A stretch of DNA of 64,000 bases. It comes from Crotalaria pallida (lineage: Eukaryota; Streptophyta; Magnoliopsida; Fabales; Fabaceae). This document shows, piece after piece, positions 27,253-41,336 of this stretch. Position 1 is the first letter of the stretch. Each line of letters begins with the position of its first letter. The position numbers were made by a program, and so were the translations under genes. The notes under the pieces are model-generated. The model did no database searches. It was given only the letters and a program-made list of their open reading frames with translations, and was not told the origin of the DNA. The stretch spans positions 68,467,001 through 68,531,000 of the forward strand of contig CM075656.1 in the NCBI GenBank assembly GCA_037953625.1, given 5' to 3'.

Positions 27253-27618
27253 ATGGCAACGAGATTCCAATTCACAATCAAATGGTTTTTTTTTAATTTC
27301 TCTGTTAAGTTTCACCTTCACCCTTAGTCATTTCATACTGAAATTTTCTTCATCTGTATGTGGTTAATCCAGAGCTACAACTACTGTCTAGTTCTGTAAA
27401 AAATGGGCTTTACAAAACAAAGTTCTTCACCCAAATACTTTATCACTTCAATTATAATCCATTGAGCTATCAAACTTTTCAACAGAGATATCTTATTAAT
27501 GATACATATTGGGGTGGTGTCAAGAAGAAGGCTTCGATCTTTGTATACACAGGAAATGAGGGTGACATTGAATGGTTCACACAGAACACAGGCTTTAAGT
27601 CTGAAATGACACCTTATT
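27253..27618 (+). pseudogene. S28 exon 1 relic, unit 7 (Asp variant)
   Basis: As unit 4, with one silent-type change (CTTATTAATGAT for CTTATCAATGAT). Confidence 0.78.
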
Positions 27619-28948
27619 GTAAAATATATAATTTTTTTTATTATCTTTCTGAGTTATGACATTGATGTCTTATGTTATGTTACGTTGCATATATATTTCA
27701 AATGTTTTTGTAATCACTCTCCTCCTCCCCAAATGATTTCTTGCGATTTAATTACTAAACTTTTTCGTAATATTACCTTTAAATTCAAATATTTGTAAAC
27801 ATAAAAAATTCATTTTAACATGTATGTAAAACTTTCGATGCATTTCGTAAGCAAACGAGTTGAAATATGCTTGGTTCGAGTTCAGTTGTTTATTTGTTGC
27901 ACTCAATTTCAAGTTTAAGTTTGATACATTTGGCTCACGAGTCAAGTTTATGAGCCACTTAAAATCTTAGCGAATTTCAAGTTGCTGATATTTTCAACCT
28001 AAAGAAATAAAAAGAAGAGAAAAAATAACCGATGATACGATGTACAAGAGAAAAAATATAAAAAAATGTAGAACAAAAAGTTATAAAAATATAAGATTTA
28101 CACAATCCTTTGATCCATTTTCATAAATGAAGGTCTATAAATGGGGAAATTGATCGAGAAAAAAGTAGTTTTCCTTTTTACTTTATTTTCACATGAAGTT
28201 TCGAGAGCGAGTTATTGAGCTTAGCGGAGAGATGTTTCATGCCCTTTTCCAACAAAAATTCATTTGTTTCTGTTCCTAAAATTTTGACAAGTAAAAAAAA
28301 TAAATCTTTTGTTAATCTATTATTTACCAAATCAACCAATTATCAAATGTATAATTTAACCACGTTTCTTTCATTATTAACCAATCATAAAATATTGGGT
28401 ACAATTTCATCTTTTTTATTTACAGTTTTATTTTTAATTTGAGACAAATTTTTTCATGTTTTTACTAATTTTATGGTACAGATTGAGTAAAAGCCCTACC
28501 CAAAAATATCCCTAAACTTAAAGCCTCAAATGCAACCTTCTTCTGCTAATATAATACTTAATCTTGATTTTGATTTCCCTATCCTTCGAGGGGTACAAGC
28601 CAACATCTGACGTGAAAAAAATTTATTTCATGTTTCTTGTTTGGAATAAGTTATTGGTAAAATTATGTTTTAGGATTCATGTGTAGTTTTTATAGTTAAC
28701 TCAGGTTTTGTTTATGAACGGGTGCATGGGGTATATTATTTTATTATGAACAAATATAACTTTTACCTTGAAATGTATCAAATGTAATTATATTATAGCT
28801 ATTAATGTTATATACGTAGTTTAAAACATTTTAAGAAATAATATAGGAAAGGAAAAGCATCAAAAGAAAAGTTGTTAACAAGGGTAGAAAATTAAAAGAA
28901 TTAAAAACTTTGCGATGAATAGAAAACAAAAAGTTCCTTTACAAGAAA

Positions 28949-29218
28949 GGAGGATGTATGCATTGTATTTTCTCAATCAAGGAGGCATATGAGCTACGTT
29001 CAAATGATATACCCACATATCTTGTTATGGATTGGAGGATGATGTGGCAAACAAAAATTCCGAAAAGTCATAAATTTCATATATGGAAAATGGGTCATGA
29101 TAATTAAACTCCTTACAAATGAAAGGAAAAGCAAGTGGGGACTTGGACATCCCTTTTGCCCATACCGCGTGTGGATACTCTAGAAACTACTTTACATGTG
29201 ACGAGAGACTGTAATCGT
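28949..29218 (+). pseudogene. zf-RVT relic, unit 7
   Basis: CCTTTTGCCC form, as in unit 4. Confidence 0.68.
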
Positions 29219-31251
29219 TGAACATTTGGCTATTAATTTTGTCTCTATAATTATTTTTGATAAGTTATTAGTTGAACGTTTGGCTATTAATTTTTCACTT
29301 GCCACAAAAGTATATGGCACAATGAACATTTATGGTTAAAATTTTTTATTAAAATTTTTTATTTAATTCCGATTTCGGTTTATTTCTTGAGACTTGATTC
29401 CATTTATTTTATTTGGAATTTATTCCTAAAAACTTATTGATCACTTATTCGTTAGTTCTACTAAAGATCTGCATCATAAAGGTAAGTTCTTTACGGTTTT
29501 ATTGAAAAATAAAGAGTAAGTGCATATGAAGGATTTAGCATGTCATATAAGAGCCAAAAAGGAATATACTCCCTCCGATTTAGAATATAAACACAAAAAA
29601 ACTAAATTCACGCTTATTAAGGATATTAGTTGATTGTATTTAATTTTAACAAATTTATCAAAAAATAGAGGTATTTTAGAAAAGTAGTAATGGGAATGAA
29701 GCAAAAATTAAATGAAATAACAATTTTGTAGGTATGTTTTAGAAAAGTAGCATTGTAAATGAAACAAAACTTAATAAGGTTAATTACTTTTATATTTTAC
29801 ACCAAAGGAATTATATACTTTTTTTTCTTATATTTAAAACTAGAGGGCTATGAAGACCCGATACTTAGTACGACACGGATACGGGGATACGTGAACTTTT
29901 GAAAATTCAAGATACGACACGGTATATGATACGTTGAAACAAATTTATATGTATATATATAAAAAATATTAAAAGAGAGATTCTGCATTATATATTTTCA
30001 GTCACATTGTCATTCGTTCAAAATGACATTAATACAAAACTATAATGATCACAATTTAAAGGACTTAAAAAAGGGTCGGGTTATTTATTTTATTAAAAAT
30101 ACTAATTAAAAATTTACTTTTAGAAAAATTCAAAATAAAGTCAAACAAGTATCTGAGGAATATCAAAAAAGTATCAGGGAGTATCAAGAAGTATCTAAGA
30201 AGTATCCTAAAAGTATATATTTTTAGTAAGATAATTAAAGTTAAATAAAAATAATCGGATACTTTTTGGACACATATTAGGTAGTATCGCATATCGGTAT
30301 TGGACCCGGATACTTTCCCAATTTTGGAGTGTCTGGGATTCATAGCCGGAGGGTGTATATATTTTCCCACTCTCATACAATGTAAGGGATTCACACAATA
30401 GTTTTCGTTACTCATCTATGCTAGAGGGCACATTCATGTCTGTGAGTATTTTGGTGACCCTCTAGAGTTTGATAACTTTGGAAACTACATGCTTCAAAAC
30501 TTGTAGACAAAATCGTGGTATTAGTTTTCTCGTACTTCTTGTTTATTTTATTGAACCCTTCAACGATATGAAGTGAACTTAATCAGATGATATTTATTCA
30601 CCAAAACCATGGATTGAACAAGAAGTACAAGAGAAAAACATAACACGAATATGAATTCAAGTTTAGTGGCAAGTGGTTTTCCATATCGCAAGCTCTAGAT
30701 GGGCATCAAATTGCTCACAGGTGTGAGCATGTCCTCATAACCCTTCAACGATTTTCAAGGGAACTTAGACAATGATTCATTCATCAAAATGTTATGAATG
30801 AGACGAGGAGCAGGTACAATAAACTTTGCATGTGATGTGTGATTATGTGTAACTTTTCTTTGTCATTGTATTCCATAAATCCTAATATATAGCACATACA
30901 TTCGTAAAACATTATGTCACATCATTATTCCATTATTCGTTTATGTAGATTTTCAATTAATGAAATTTACCAATTACTAATATGAAAAAAAATTCCTGTG
31001 ACAGGAAACTCCAATTGATTGTCAATAAGAAATTGAGGCTGACCAGCAACTCTGCAATTCCTAATAGAGCAGTTTTACTTGGGGCGGAAATGCCAAAGAT
31101 GTAATGCACATAATTTTTAGTTAGGGACAAGTTATGTGCACAATTTAGAGAAAAAATAATGATATAAATATGTACAAAAAAAATCGTATAATAAAATCAT
31201 GTAATGAACCACCTTGTGTTCAATCAACTTACACTCAACATAACAAGAATA

Positions 31252-31618
31252 ATGGCAACGAGATTCCAATTCACAATCAAATGGTTTTTTTTTAATTTCT
31301 CTGTTAAGTTTCACCTTCACCCTTAGTCATTTCATACTGAAATTTTCTTCATCTGTATGTGGTTAATCCAGAGCTACAACTACTGTCTAGTTCTGTAAAA
31401 AATGGGCTTTACAAAACAAAGTTCTTCACCCAAATACTTTATCACCTCAATATATAATCCATTGAGCTATCAAACTTTTCAACAGAGATATCTTATCAAT
31501 GATACATATTGGGGTGGTGTCAAGAAGAAGGCTTCGATCTTTGTATACACAGGAAATGAGGGTGACATTGAATGGTTCACACAGAACACAGGCTTTATGT
31601 CTGAAATGACACCTTATT
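31252..31618 (+). pseudogene. S28 exon 1 relic, unit 8 (extra frameshift)
   Basis: CACCTCAATATATAATCC replaces CACTTCAATTATAATCC, a net gain of one base. This breaks the mature frame just before NPLSYQTF. Unit 9 shares it. Confidence 0.78.
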
Positions 31619-32952
31619 GTAAATTATTTAATTTTTTTTTATTATCTTTCTGAGTTATGACATTGATGTCTTATGTTATGTTACGTTGCATATATATATT
31701 TCAAATGTTTTTGTAATCACTCTCCTCCTCCCCAAATGATTTCTTGCGATTTAATTACTAAACTTTTTCGTAATATTACCTTTAAATTCAAATATTTGTA
31801 AACATCAAAAATTCATTTTAACTTGTATGTAAAACTTTCGAGGCATTACATAAGCAAACGAGTTGAAATATGCTTGGTTCGAGTTCAGTTGTTTATTTGT
31901 TGCACTCAATTTCAAGTTTAAGTTTGATACATTTGGCTCACGAGTCACGTTTATGAGCCACTTAAAATCTTAGCGAATTTCGAGTTGCTGATTTATTTTC
32001 AACCTAAAGAAATAAAAAGAAGAGAAAAAATAACCGATGATAAGATGTACAAGAGAAAAAATATAAAAAAATGTAGAACAAAAAGTTATAAAAATATAAG
32101 ATTTACAAAATCCTTTGATCCATATTCATAAATGAAGGTCTATAGATGGAGAAATTGATCGAGAAAAAAGTAGTTTTCCTTTTTACTTTATTTTCACATG
32201 AAATTTCGACAGCGAGTTATTGAGCTTAGCGGAGAGATGTTTCATGCCCTTTTCCAACAAAAATTCATTTGTTTCTGTTACTAAAATTTTGACAAGTAAA
32301 TAAAAAAATCTTTTTTTAATCTATTATTTACCAAATCAACCAATTATCAAATGTATAATTTAACCACGTTTCTTTGATTATTAACCAATCATAAAATATT
32401 GGGTACAATTTCATCTTTTTTATTTACAGTTTTATTTTTAATTTGAGACAAATTTTTTCATGTTTTTACTAATTTTATGGTACAGATTGAGTAAAAGCCC
32501 TACCCAAAAATATCCCTAAACTTAAAGCCTCAAATGCAACCTTCTTCTGCTAATATAATACTTAATCTTGATTTTGATTTTCCTATCCTTCGAGGGGTAC
32601 AAGCCAACATCTGACGAGAAAAAAAATTATTTCAAGTTTCTTGTTTCGAATAAGTTATTGGTAAAATTATGTTTTAGGGTTCATGTGTAGTTTTTATAGT
32701 TAACTCAGGTTTTGTTTATGAACGGGTGCATGGGGTATATTATTTTATTATGAACAAATATAACTTTTACCTTGAAATGTATCAAATGTAATTATATTAT
32801 AGCTATTAATGTTATATACGTAGTTTAAAACATTTTAAGAAATAATATAGGAAAGGAAAAGTATCAAAAGAAAAGTTGTTAACAAGGCTAGAAAATTAAA
32901 AGAATTAAAAACTTTGCGATGAATAGAAAACAAAAAGTTCCTTTACAAGAAA

Positions 32953-33222
32953 GGAGGATGTATGCATTGTATTTTCTCAATCAAGGAGGCATATGAGCTA
33001 CGTTCAAATGATATACCCACATATCTTGTTATGGATTGGAGGATGATGTGGCAAACAAAAATTCCGAAAAGTCATAAATTTCATATATGGAAAATGGGTC
33101 ATGATAATTAAACTCCTTACAAATGAAAGGAAAAGTAAGTGGGGACTTGGACATCCCTTTTGCCCATACCGCGTGTGGATACTCTAGAAACTACTTTACA
33201 TGTGACGAGCGACTGTAATCGT
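32953..33222 (+). pseudogene. zf-RVT relic, unit 8
   Basis: GACGAGCGACTG replaces GACGAGAGACTG near the RDC motif, as in unit 9. Confidence 0.68.
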
Positions 33223-35241
33223 TGAACATTTGGCTATTAATTTTGCCTCTATAATTACTTTTGATAAGTTATTAGTGGAATGTTTGGCTATTAATTTTTC
33301 ACTTTCCACAAAAGTATATGGCACAATGAACATTTATGGTTAAAATTTTTTATTTAATTCCGATTTCGGTTTATTTCTTGAGACTTGATTCCATTTATTT
33401 TATTTGGAATTTATTCGTAAAAACTTATTGATCACTTATTCGTTAGTTCTACTAAAGATCTGCATCATAAAGGTAAGTTCTTTACGGTTTTATTGAAAAA
33501 TAAAGAGTAAGTGCATATGAAGGATTTAGCATGTCATATCAGAGCCAAAAAGGAATATACTCCCTCCGGTTTAGAATATAAACACAAAAAAAATAAATTC
33601 ACGCTTATTAAGGATATTAGTTTATTGTATTTAATTTTAACAAATTTATCAAAAATAGAGGTATTTTAGAAAAGTAGTAATGGGAATGAAGCAAAAATTA
33701 AATGAAATAACAATTTTGTAGGTATGTTTTAGAAAAGTAGCATTGTAAATGAAACAAAACTTAATAAGGTTAATTACTTTTATATTTTAAACCAAAGGAA
33801 TTATATATTTTTTTTCTTATATTTAAAACTAGAGGGCTATGGAGACCCGATACTTAGTACGACACGGATACGGGGATACGTGAACTTTTGAAAATTCAAG
33901 ATACGACACGGTATATGATACGCTGAAACAAAATTATATTTATATATATAATAAAAATTTAAAAGAGAGATTCTGCATTATATATTTTCATTCACATTGT
34001 CATTCGTTCAAAATGACATTAATACAAAACTATAATGATCGCAATTTAAAGGACTTAAAAAAGGGCCGGGTTATTTATTTTATTAAAAATACTAATTAAA
34101 AATTTACTTTTAGAAAAATTCAAAATAAAGTCAAGCAAGTATCTGAGGAATATCAAAAAAGTATCAGGGAGTATCAAGAAGTATCTAAGAAGTATCCTAA
34201 AAGTATATATTTTTAGTAAGATAATTAAAGTTAAATAAAAATAATCGGATACTTTTTGGACACATATTAGGTAGTATCGCATATCGGTATTGGACCCGGA
34301 TACTTTCCCAATTTTGGAGTGTCTGGGATTCATAGCCGGAGGGTGTATATTTTTTCCCACTCTCATACAATGTAAGGGATTCACACAATAGTTTTCGTTA
34401 CTCATCTATGCTAGAGGGCACATTCATGTCTGTGAGTATTTTGGTGACCCTCTAGAGTTTGATAACTTTGGAAACTACATGCTTCAAAACTTGTAGACAA
34501 AATCGTGGTATTAGTTTTCTCGTACTTCTTGTTTATTTTATTGAACCCTTCAACGATATGAAGTGAACTTAATCAGATGATATTTATTCACCAAAACCAT
34601 GGATTGAACAAGAAGTACAAGAGAAAAACATAACACGAATATGAATTCAAGTTTAGTGGCAAGTGGTTTTCCATATCGCAAGCTCTAGATGGGCATCAAA
34701 TTGCTCACAGGTGTGAGCATGTCCTCATAACCCTTCAACGATTTTCAAGGGAACTTAGACAATGATTCATTCATCAAAATGTTATGAATGAGACGAGGAG
34801 CCGGTACAATAAACTTTGCACGTGATGTGTGATTATGTGTAACTTTTCTTTGTCATTGTATTCCATAAATCCTAATATATAGCACATACATTCGTAAAAC
34901 ATTATGTCACATCATTATTCCATTATTCGTTTATGTAGATTTTCAATTAATGAAATTTACCAATTACTAATATGAAAAAAAATTCCTGTGACAGGAAACT
35001 CCAATTGATTGTCAATAAGAAATTGAGGCTGACCAGCAACTCTGCAATTCCTAATAGAGCAGTTTTACTTGGGGCGGAAATGCCAAAGATGTAATGCACA
35101 TAATTTTTAGTTAGGGACAAGTTATGTGCACAATTTAGAGAAAAAATAATGATATAAATATGTACAAAAAAAATCGTATAATAAAATCATGTAATGAACC
35201 ACCTTGTGTTCAATCAACTTACACTCAACATAACAAGAATA

Positions 35242-35608
35242 ATGGCAACGAGATTCCAATTCACAATCAAATGGTTTTTTTTTAATTTCTCTGTTAAGTT
35301 TCACCTTCACCCTTAGTCATTTCATACTGAAATTTTCTTCATCTGTATGTGGTTAATCCAGAGCTACAACTACTGTCTAGTTCTGTAAAAAATGGGCTTT
35401 ACAAAACAAAGTTCTTCACCCAAATACTTTATCACCTCAATATATAATCCATTGAGCTATCAAACTTTTCAACAGAGATATCTTATCAATGATACATATT
35501 GGGGTGGTGTCAAGAAGAAGGCTTCGATCTTTGTATACACAGGAAATGAGGGTGACATTGAATGGTTCACACAGAACACAGGCTTTATGTCTGAAATGAC
35601 ACCTTATT
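35242..35608 (+). pseudogene. S28 exon 1 relic, unit 9 (extra frameshift)
   Basis: Carries the same one-base gain as unit 8. Confidence 0.78.
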
Positions 35609-36943
35609 GTAAATTATTTAATTTTTTTTTATTATCTTTCTGAGTTATGACATTGATGTCTTATGTTATGTTACGTTGCATATATATATTTCAAATGTTT
35701 TTGTAATCACTCTCCTCCTCCCCAAATGATTTCTTGCGATTTAATTACTAAACTTTTTCGTAATATTACCTTTAAATTCAAATATTTGTAAACATCAAAA
35801 ATTCATTTTAACTTGTATGTGAAACTTTCGAGGCATTACATAAGCAAACGAGTTGAAATATGCTTGGTTCGAGTTCAGTTGTTTATTTGTTGCACTCAAT
35901 TTCAAGTTTAAGTTTGATACATTTGGCTCACGAGTCAAGTTTATGAGCCACTTAAAATCTTAGCGAATTTCGAGTTGCTGATTTATTTTCAACCTAAAGA
36001 AATAAAAAGAAGAGAAAAAATAACCGATGATACGATGTACAAGAGAAAAAATATAAAAAAATGTAGAACAAAAAGTTATAAAAATATAAGATTTACAAAA
36101 TCCTTTGATCCATATTCATAAATGAAGGTCTATAGATGGAGAAATTGATCGAGAAAAAAGTAGTTTTCCTTTTTACTTTATTTTCACATGAAATTTCGAC
36201 AGCGAGTTATTGAGCTTAGCGGAGAGATGTTTCATGCCGTTTTCCAACAAAAATTCATTTGTTTCTGTTACTAAAATTTTGACAAGTAAATAAAATAAAT
36301 CTTTTTTTAATCTATTATTTACCAAATCAACCAATTATCAAATGTATAATTTAACCACGTTTCTTTGATTATTAACCAATCATAAAATATTGGGTACAAT
36401 TTCATCTTTTTTATTTACAGTTTTATTTTTAATTTGAGACAAATTTTTTCATGTTTTTACTAATTTTATGGTACAGATTGAGTAAAAGCCCTACCCAAAA
36501 ATATCCCTAAACTTAAAGCCTCAAATGCAACCTTCTTCTGCTAATATAATACTTAATCTTGATTTTGATTTTCCTATCCTTCGAGGGGTACAAGCCAACA
36601 TCTGACGAGAAAAAAAATTATTTCAAGTTTCTTGTTTCGAATAAGTTATTGGTAAAATTATGTTTTAGGATTCATGTGTAGTTTTTATAGTTAACTCAGG
36701 TTTTGTTTATGAACGGGTGCATGGGGTATATTATTTTATTATGAACAAATATAACTTTTACCTTGAAATGTATCAAATGTAATTATATTATAGCTATTAA
36801 TGTTATATACGTAGTTTAAAACATTTTAAGAAATAATATAGGAAAGGAAAAGCATCAAAAGAAAAGTTGTTAACAAGGCTAGAAAATTAAAAGAATTAAA
36901 AACTTTGCGATGAATAGAAAACAAAAAGTTCCTTTACAAGAAA

Positions 36944-37213
36944 GGAGGATGTATGCATTGTATTTTCTCAATCAAGGAGGCATATGAGCTACGTTCAAAT
37001 GATATACCCACATATCTTGTTATGGATTGGAGGATGATGTGGCAAACAAAAATTCCGAAAAGTCATAAATTTCATATATGGAAAATGGGTCATGATAATT
37101 AAACTCCTTACAAATGAAAGGAAAAGCAAGTGGGGACTTGGACATCCCTTTTGCCCATACCGCGTGTGGATACTCTAGAAACTACTTTACATGTGACGAG
37201 CGACTGTAATCGT
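36944..37213 (+). pseudogene. zf-RVT relic, unit 9
   Basis: GACGAGCGACTG form, as in unit 8. Confidence 0.68.
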
Positions 37214-39263
37214 TGATCATTTGGCTATTAATTTTGCCTCTATAATTATTTTTGATAAGTTATTAGTTGAACGTTTGGCTATTAATTTTTCACTTTCCAC
37301 AAAAGTATATGGCACAATGAACATTTATGGTTAAAATTTTTTATTTAATTCCGATTTCGGTTTATTTCTTGAGACTTGATTCCATTTATTTTATTTGGAA
37401 TTTATTCGTAAAAACTTACTGATCACTTATTCGTTAGTTCTACTAAAGATCTGCATCATAAAGGTAAGTTCTTTACGGTTTTATTGAAAAATAAAGAGTA
37501 AGTGCATATGAAGGATTTAGCATGTCATATCAGAGCCAAAAAGGAATATACTCCCTCCGGTTTAGAATATAAACACAAAAAAACTAAATTCACGCTTATT
37601 AAGGATATTAGTTTATTGTATTTAATTTTAACAAATTTATCAAAAATAGAGGTATTTTAGAAAAGTAGTAATGGGAATGAAGCAAAAATTAAATGAAATA
37701 ACAATTTTGTAGGTATGTTTTAGAAAAGTAGGATTGTAAATGAAACAAAAATTAATAAGGTTAATTAATTTTATATTTTAAACCAAAGGAATTATATATT
37801 TTTTTTCTTATATTTAAAACTAGAGGGCTATGAAGACCCGATACTTAGTACGACACGGATACGGGGATACGTGAACTTTTGAAAATTCAAGATACGACAC
37901 AGTATATGATACGTTGAAACAAATTTATATTTATATATATAAAAAAAATTAAAAGAGAGATTCTGCATTATATATTTTCATTCACATTGTCATTCGTTCA
38001 AAATGACATTAATACAAAACTATAATGATCGCAATTTAAAGGACTTAAAAAAGGGCCGGGTTATTTATTTTATTAAAAATACTAATTAAAAATTTACTTT
38101 TAGAAAAATTCAAAATAAAGTCAAGCAAGTATCTGAGGAATATCAAAAAAGTATCAGGGAGTATCAAGAAGTATATAAGAAGTATCCTAAAAGTATATAT
38201 TTTTAGTAAGGTAATTAAAGTTAAATAAAAATAATCGGATACTTTTTGGACACATATTAGGTAGTATCGCATATCGGTATTGGAGCCGGATACTTTTCCA
38301 ATTTTGGAGTGTCTGGGATTCATAGCCGGAGGGTGTATATATTTTCCCACTCTCATACAATGTAAGGGATTCACGCAATAGTTTTCGGTACTCATCTATG
38401 CTAGAGGGCACATTCATGTCTGTGAGTATTTTGGTGACCCTCTAGAGTTTGATAACTTTGGAAACTACATGCTTCAAAACTTGTAGACAAAATCATGGTA
38501 TTAGTTTTCTCGTACTTCTTGTTTATTTTATTGAACCCTTCAACGATATGAAGTGAACTTAATCAGATGATATTTATTCACCAAAACCATGGATTGAACA
38601 AGAAGTACAAGAGAAAAACATAACACGAATATGAATTCAAGTTTAGTGGCAAGTGGTTTTCCATATCGCAAGCTCTAGATGGGCATCAAATTGCTCACAG
38701 GTGTGAGCATGTCCTCATAACCCTTCAACGATTTTCAAGGGAACTTAGACAATGATTCATTCATCAAAATGTAATGTTATGAATGAGACGAGGAGCAGGT
38801 ACAATAAACTTTGCATGTGATGTGTGATTATGTTTAACTTTTCTTTGTCATTGTATTCCATAAATCCTAATATATAGCACATACATTCGTAAAACATTAT
38901 GTCACATCATTATTTCATTATTCGTTTATGTAGATTTTCAATTAACGAAATTTACCAATTTCTAATATGAAAAAAATTCCTGTGACAGGAAACTCCAATT
39001 GATTGTCAATAAGAAATTGAGGCTGACCAGCAACTCTGCAATTCCTAATAGAGCAGTTTTACTTGGGGCCGAAATGCCAAAGATGAAGAAGATCCCAATC
39101 TTTAACTTCTTTGTAATGCACATAATTTTTAGTTAGGGACAAGTTATGTGCACAATTTAGAGAAAAAATAATGATATAAATATGTACTAAAAAAATCGTA
39201 TAATAAAATCATGTAATGAACCACCTTGTGTTCAATCAACTTACACTCAACATAACAAGAATA

Positions 39264-39628
39264 ATGGCAACGAGATTCCAATTCACAATCAAATGGTTTT
39301 TTTTAATTTCTCTGTTATGTTTCACCTTCACCCTTAGTCATTTCATACTGAAATTTTCTTCATCTGTATGTGGTTAATCCAGAGCTACAACTACTGTCTA
39401 GTTCTGTATAAAATGGGCTTTACAAAACAAAGTTCTTCACCCAAATACTTTATCACTTCAATTATAATCCATTGAGCTATCAAACTTTTCAACAGAGATA
39501 TCTTATCAATGATACATATTGGGGTGGTGTCAAGAAGAAGGCTTCGATCTTTGTATACACAGGAAATGAGGGTGACATTGAATGGTTCACACAGAACACA
39601 GGCTTTAAGTCTGAAATGACACCTTATT
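39264..39628 (+). pseudogene. S28 exon 1 relic, unit 10
   Basis: Poly-T run of eight, so the ATG reads the full signal-like frame up to SSVCG and a stop. The mature frame has an extra TAA (TCTGTATAAAAT), so it is open only from about 39410. Confidence 0.78.
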
Positions 39629-40834
39629 GTAAAATATATAATTTTTTTTATTATCTTTCTGAGTTATGACATTGATGTCTTATGTTATGTTACGTTGCAT
39701 ATATATTTCAAATGTTTTTGTAATCACTCTCCTCCTCCCCAAATGATTTCTTGCGATTTAATTACTAAACTTTTTCGTAATATTACCTTTAAATTCAAAT
39801 ATTTGTAAACATAAAAAATTCATTTTAACTTGTATGTAAAACTTTCGAGGCACTTCATAAGCAAACGAGTTGAAATATGCTTGGTTCGAGTTCAGTTGTT
39901 TATTTATTGCACTCAATTTCAAGTTTAAGTTTGATACATTTGGCTCACGAGTCAAGTTTATGAGCCACTTAAAATCTTAGCGAATTTCGAGTTGCTGATT
40001 TATTTTCAACCTAAAGAAATAAAAAGAAGAGAAAAAATAACCGATGATACGATGTACAAGAGAAAAAATATAAAAAAATGTAGAACAGAAAGTTTTAAAA
40101 ATATAAGATTTACACAATCCTTTGATCCATATTCATAAATGAAGGTCTATAAATGGGGAAATTGATCGAGAAAAAAGTAGTTTTCCTTTTTACTTTATTT
40201 TCACATGAAGTTTCGACAGCGAGTTATTGAGCTTAGCGGAGAGATGTTTCATGCCCTTTTCCAACAAAAATTCATTTGTTTCTGTTACTAAAATTTTGAC
40301 AAGTAAAAAAAATAAATCTTTTTTTAATCTATTATTTACCAAATCAACCAATTATCAAATGTATAATTTAACCACGTTTCTTTGATTATTAACCAATCAT
40401 AAAATATTGGGTACAATTTCATCTTTTTTATTTACAGTTTTATTTTTAATTTGAGACAAATTTTTTCATGTTTTTACTAATTTTATGGTACAGATTGAGT
40501 AAAAGCCCTACCCAAAAATATCCCTAAACTTAAAGCCTCAAATGCAACCTTCTCCTGCTAATATAATACTTAATCTTGATTTTGATTTCCCTATCCTTCG
40601 AGGGGTACAAACCAACATCTGACGAGAGAAAAAATTATTTCATGTTTCTTGTTTCGAATAAGTTATTGGTAAAATTAAGTTTTAGGATTCATGTGTAGTT
40701 TTTATAGTTAACTCATATTTTGTTTATGAACGGGTGCATGAGGTATATTATTTTATTATGAACAAATATAACTTTTACCTTGAAATGTATCAAATGTAAT
40801 TATATTATAGCTATTCATGTTATATACGTAGTTT

Positions 40835-40839
40835 AAAAC
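40835..40839. repeat. Target site duplication AAAAC, left of element 1
   Basis: AAAAC here and at 48644-48648; empty units read GTTTAAAACATTTTAAG at this point. Confidence 0.95.
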
Positions 40840-41170
40840 TGTAGTGGATCTGACAAATAGATCCACCACGATGTGTTTTGGTGGTTGTTGCAGCTGACGA
40901 GGTTGACCCCGGTCCTACGTACCCCCAGTGATAAGGGGATCAAGCCACACGTAGTTCTTGAGAGTAGGGATGAGAGAACATACCTTAGCCCCTATAGCAT
41001 GGCGATACTTATAGGGGAAGTTGTGTTGTGGTGCCTTATGGGTCTGTTCGGCCCAGTAGGGCTGACGTGGCTCTTAGAGGATAAGAAGGATGAGTTATTC
41101 ACCCTTATCCTGTACTAGAGAGCTCATGCTTATCTTGTAGCGGTAGGATTTATTATTGGTTAACCCTACA
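40840..41170 (-). repeat. 3' LTR of element 1
   Basis: 331 bp, starting TGTAGTGGATCTGAC and ending GGTTAACCCTACA on the plus strand. The plus-strand frame 40873-41118 is LTR sequence, repeated at 48346-48591, not a gene. Confidence 0.95.
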
Positions 41171-41183
41171 AGCCCCCCAAGCT
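41171..41183 (-). other. Polypurine tract of element 1
   Basis: Plus strand AGCCCCCCAAGCT, which is AGCTTGGGGGGCT on the element strand, directly before the 3' LTR. This is the expected primer site for plus-strand DNA synthesis. Confidence 0.75.
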
Positions 41184-41336
41184 CGTATAGGCTCGAAGAG
41201 CCTGTGCTGAGCTTCTGAGAGTTGGTGGTAACATAAAACATTGTTTGCAGGCGTGGTCTTCCGCTCGGAAGAGTGTTGCGGATGGTTGATAGTGCTCTTT
41301 TGTGCTCGGATGATGAAATTGAACGAGCACCCCGAT

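Larger units (their letters stand above)
25457..29455. repeat. Satellite monomer, unit 7 (3999 bp)
   Basis: Carries the unit 4 marks (GACACGG, CCATGGATTG, TTCGCAAAAC, and a shared T-to-C-type change in the frame near 28215). Confidence 0.95.
29456..33446. repeat. Satellite monomer, unit 8 (3991 bp)
   Basis: Starts with TATAAGAGCC as in units 3 and 5, then GACACGG as in units 4 and 7. From about 31440 it carries marks shared with unit 9 only. Near 33340 one copy of a doubled ATTAAAATTTTTT-type stretch is missing, which shortens the unit. Confidence 0.95.
33447..37437. repeat. Satellite monomer, unit 9 (3991 bp)
   Basis: Close sister of unit 8 over its right two thirds; the last unit with the 28-bp deletion. 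Confidence 0.95.

Noticed and set aside
40873..41118. 81-codon frame repeated at 48346-48591 as a conserved gene
   Set aside because: Both copies are LTR sequence of element 1, so conservation is due to the LTR pair.
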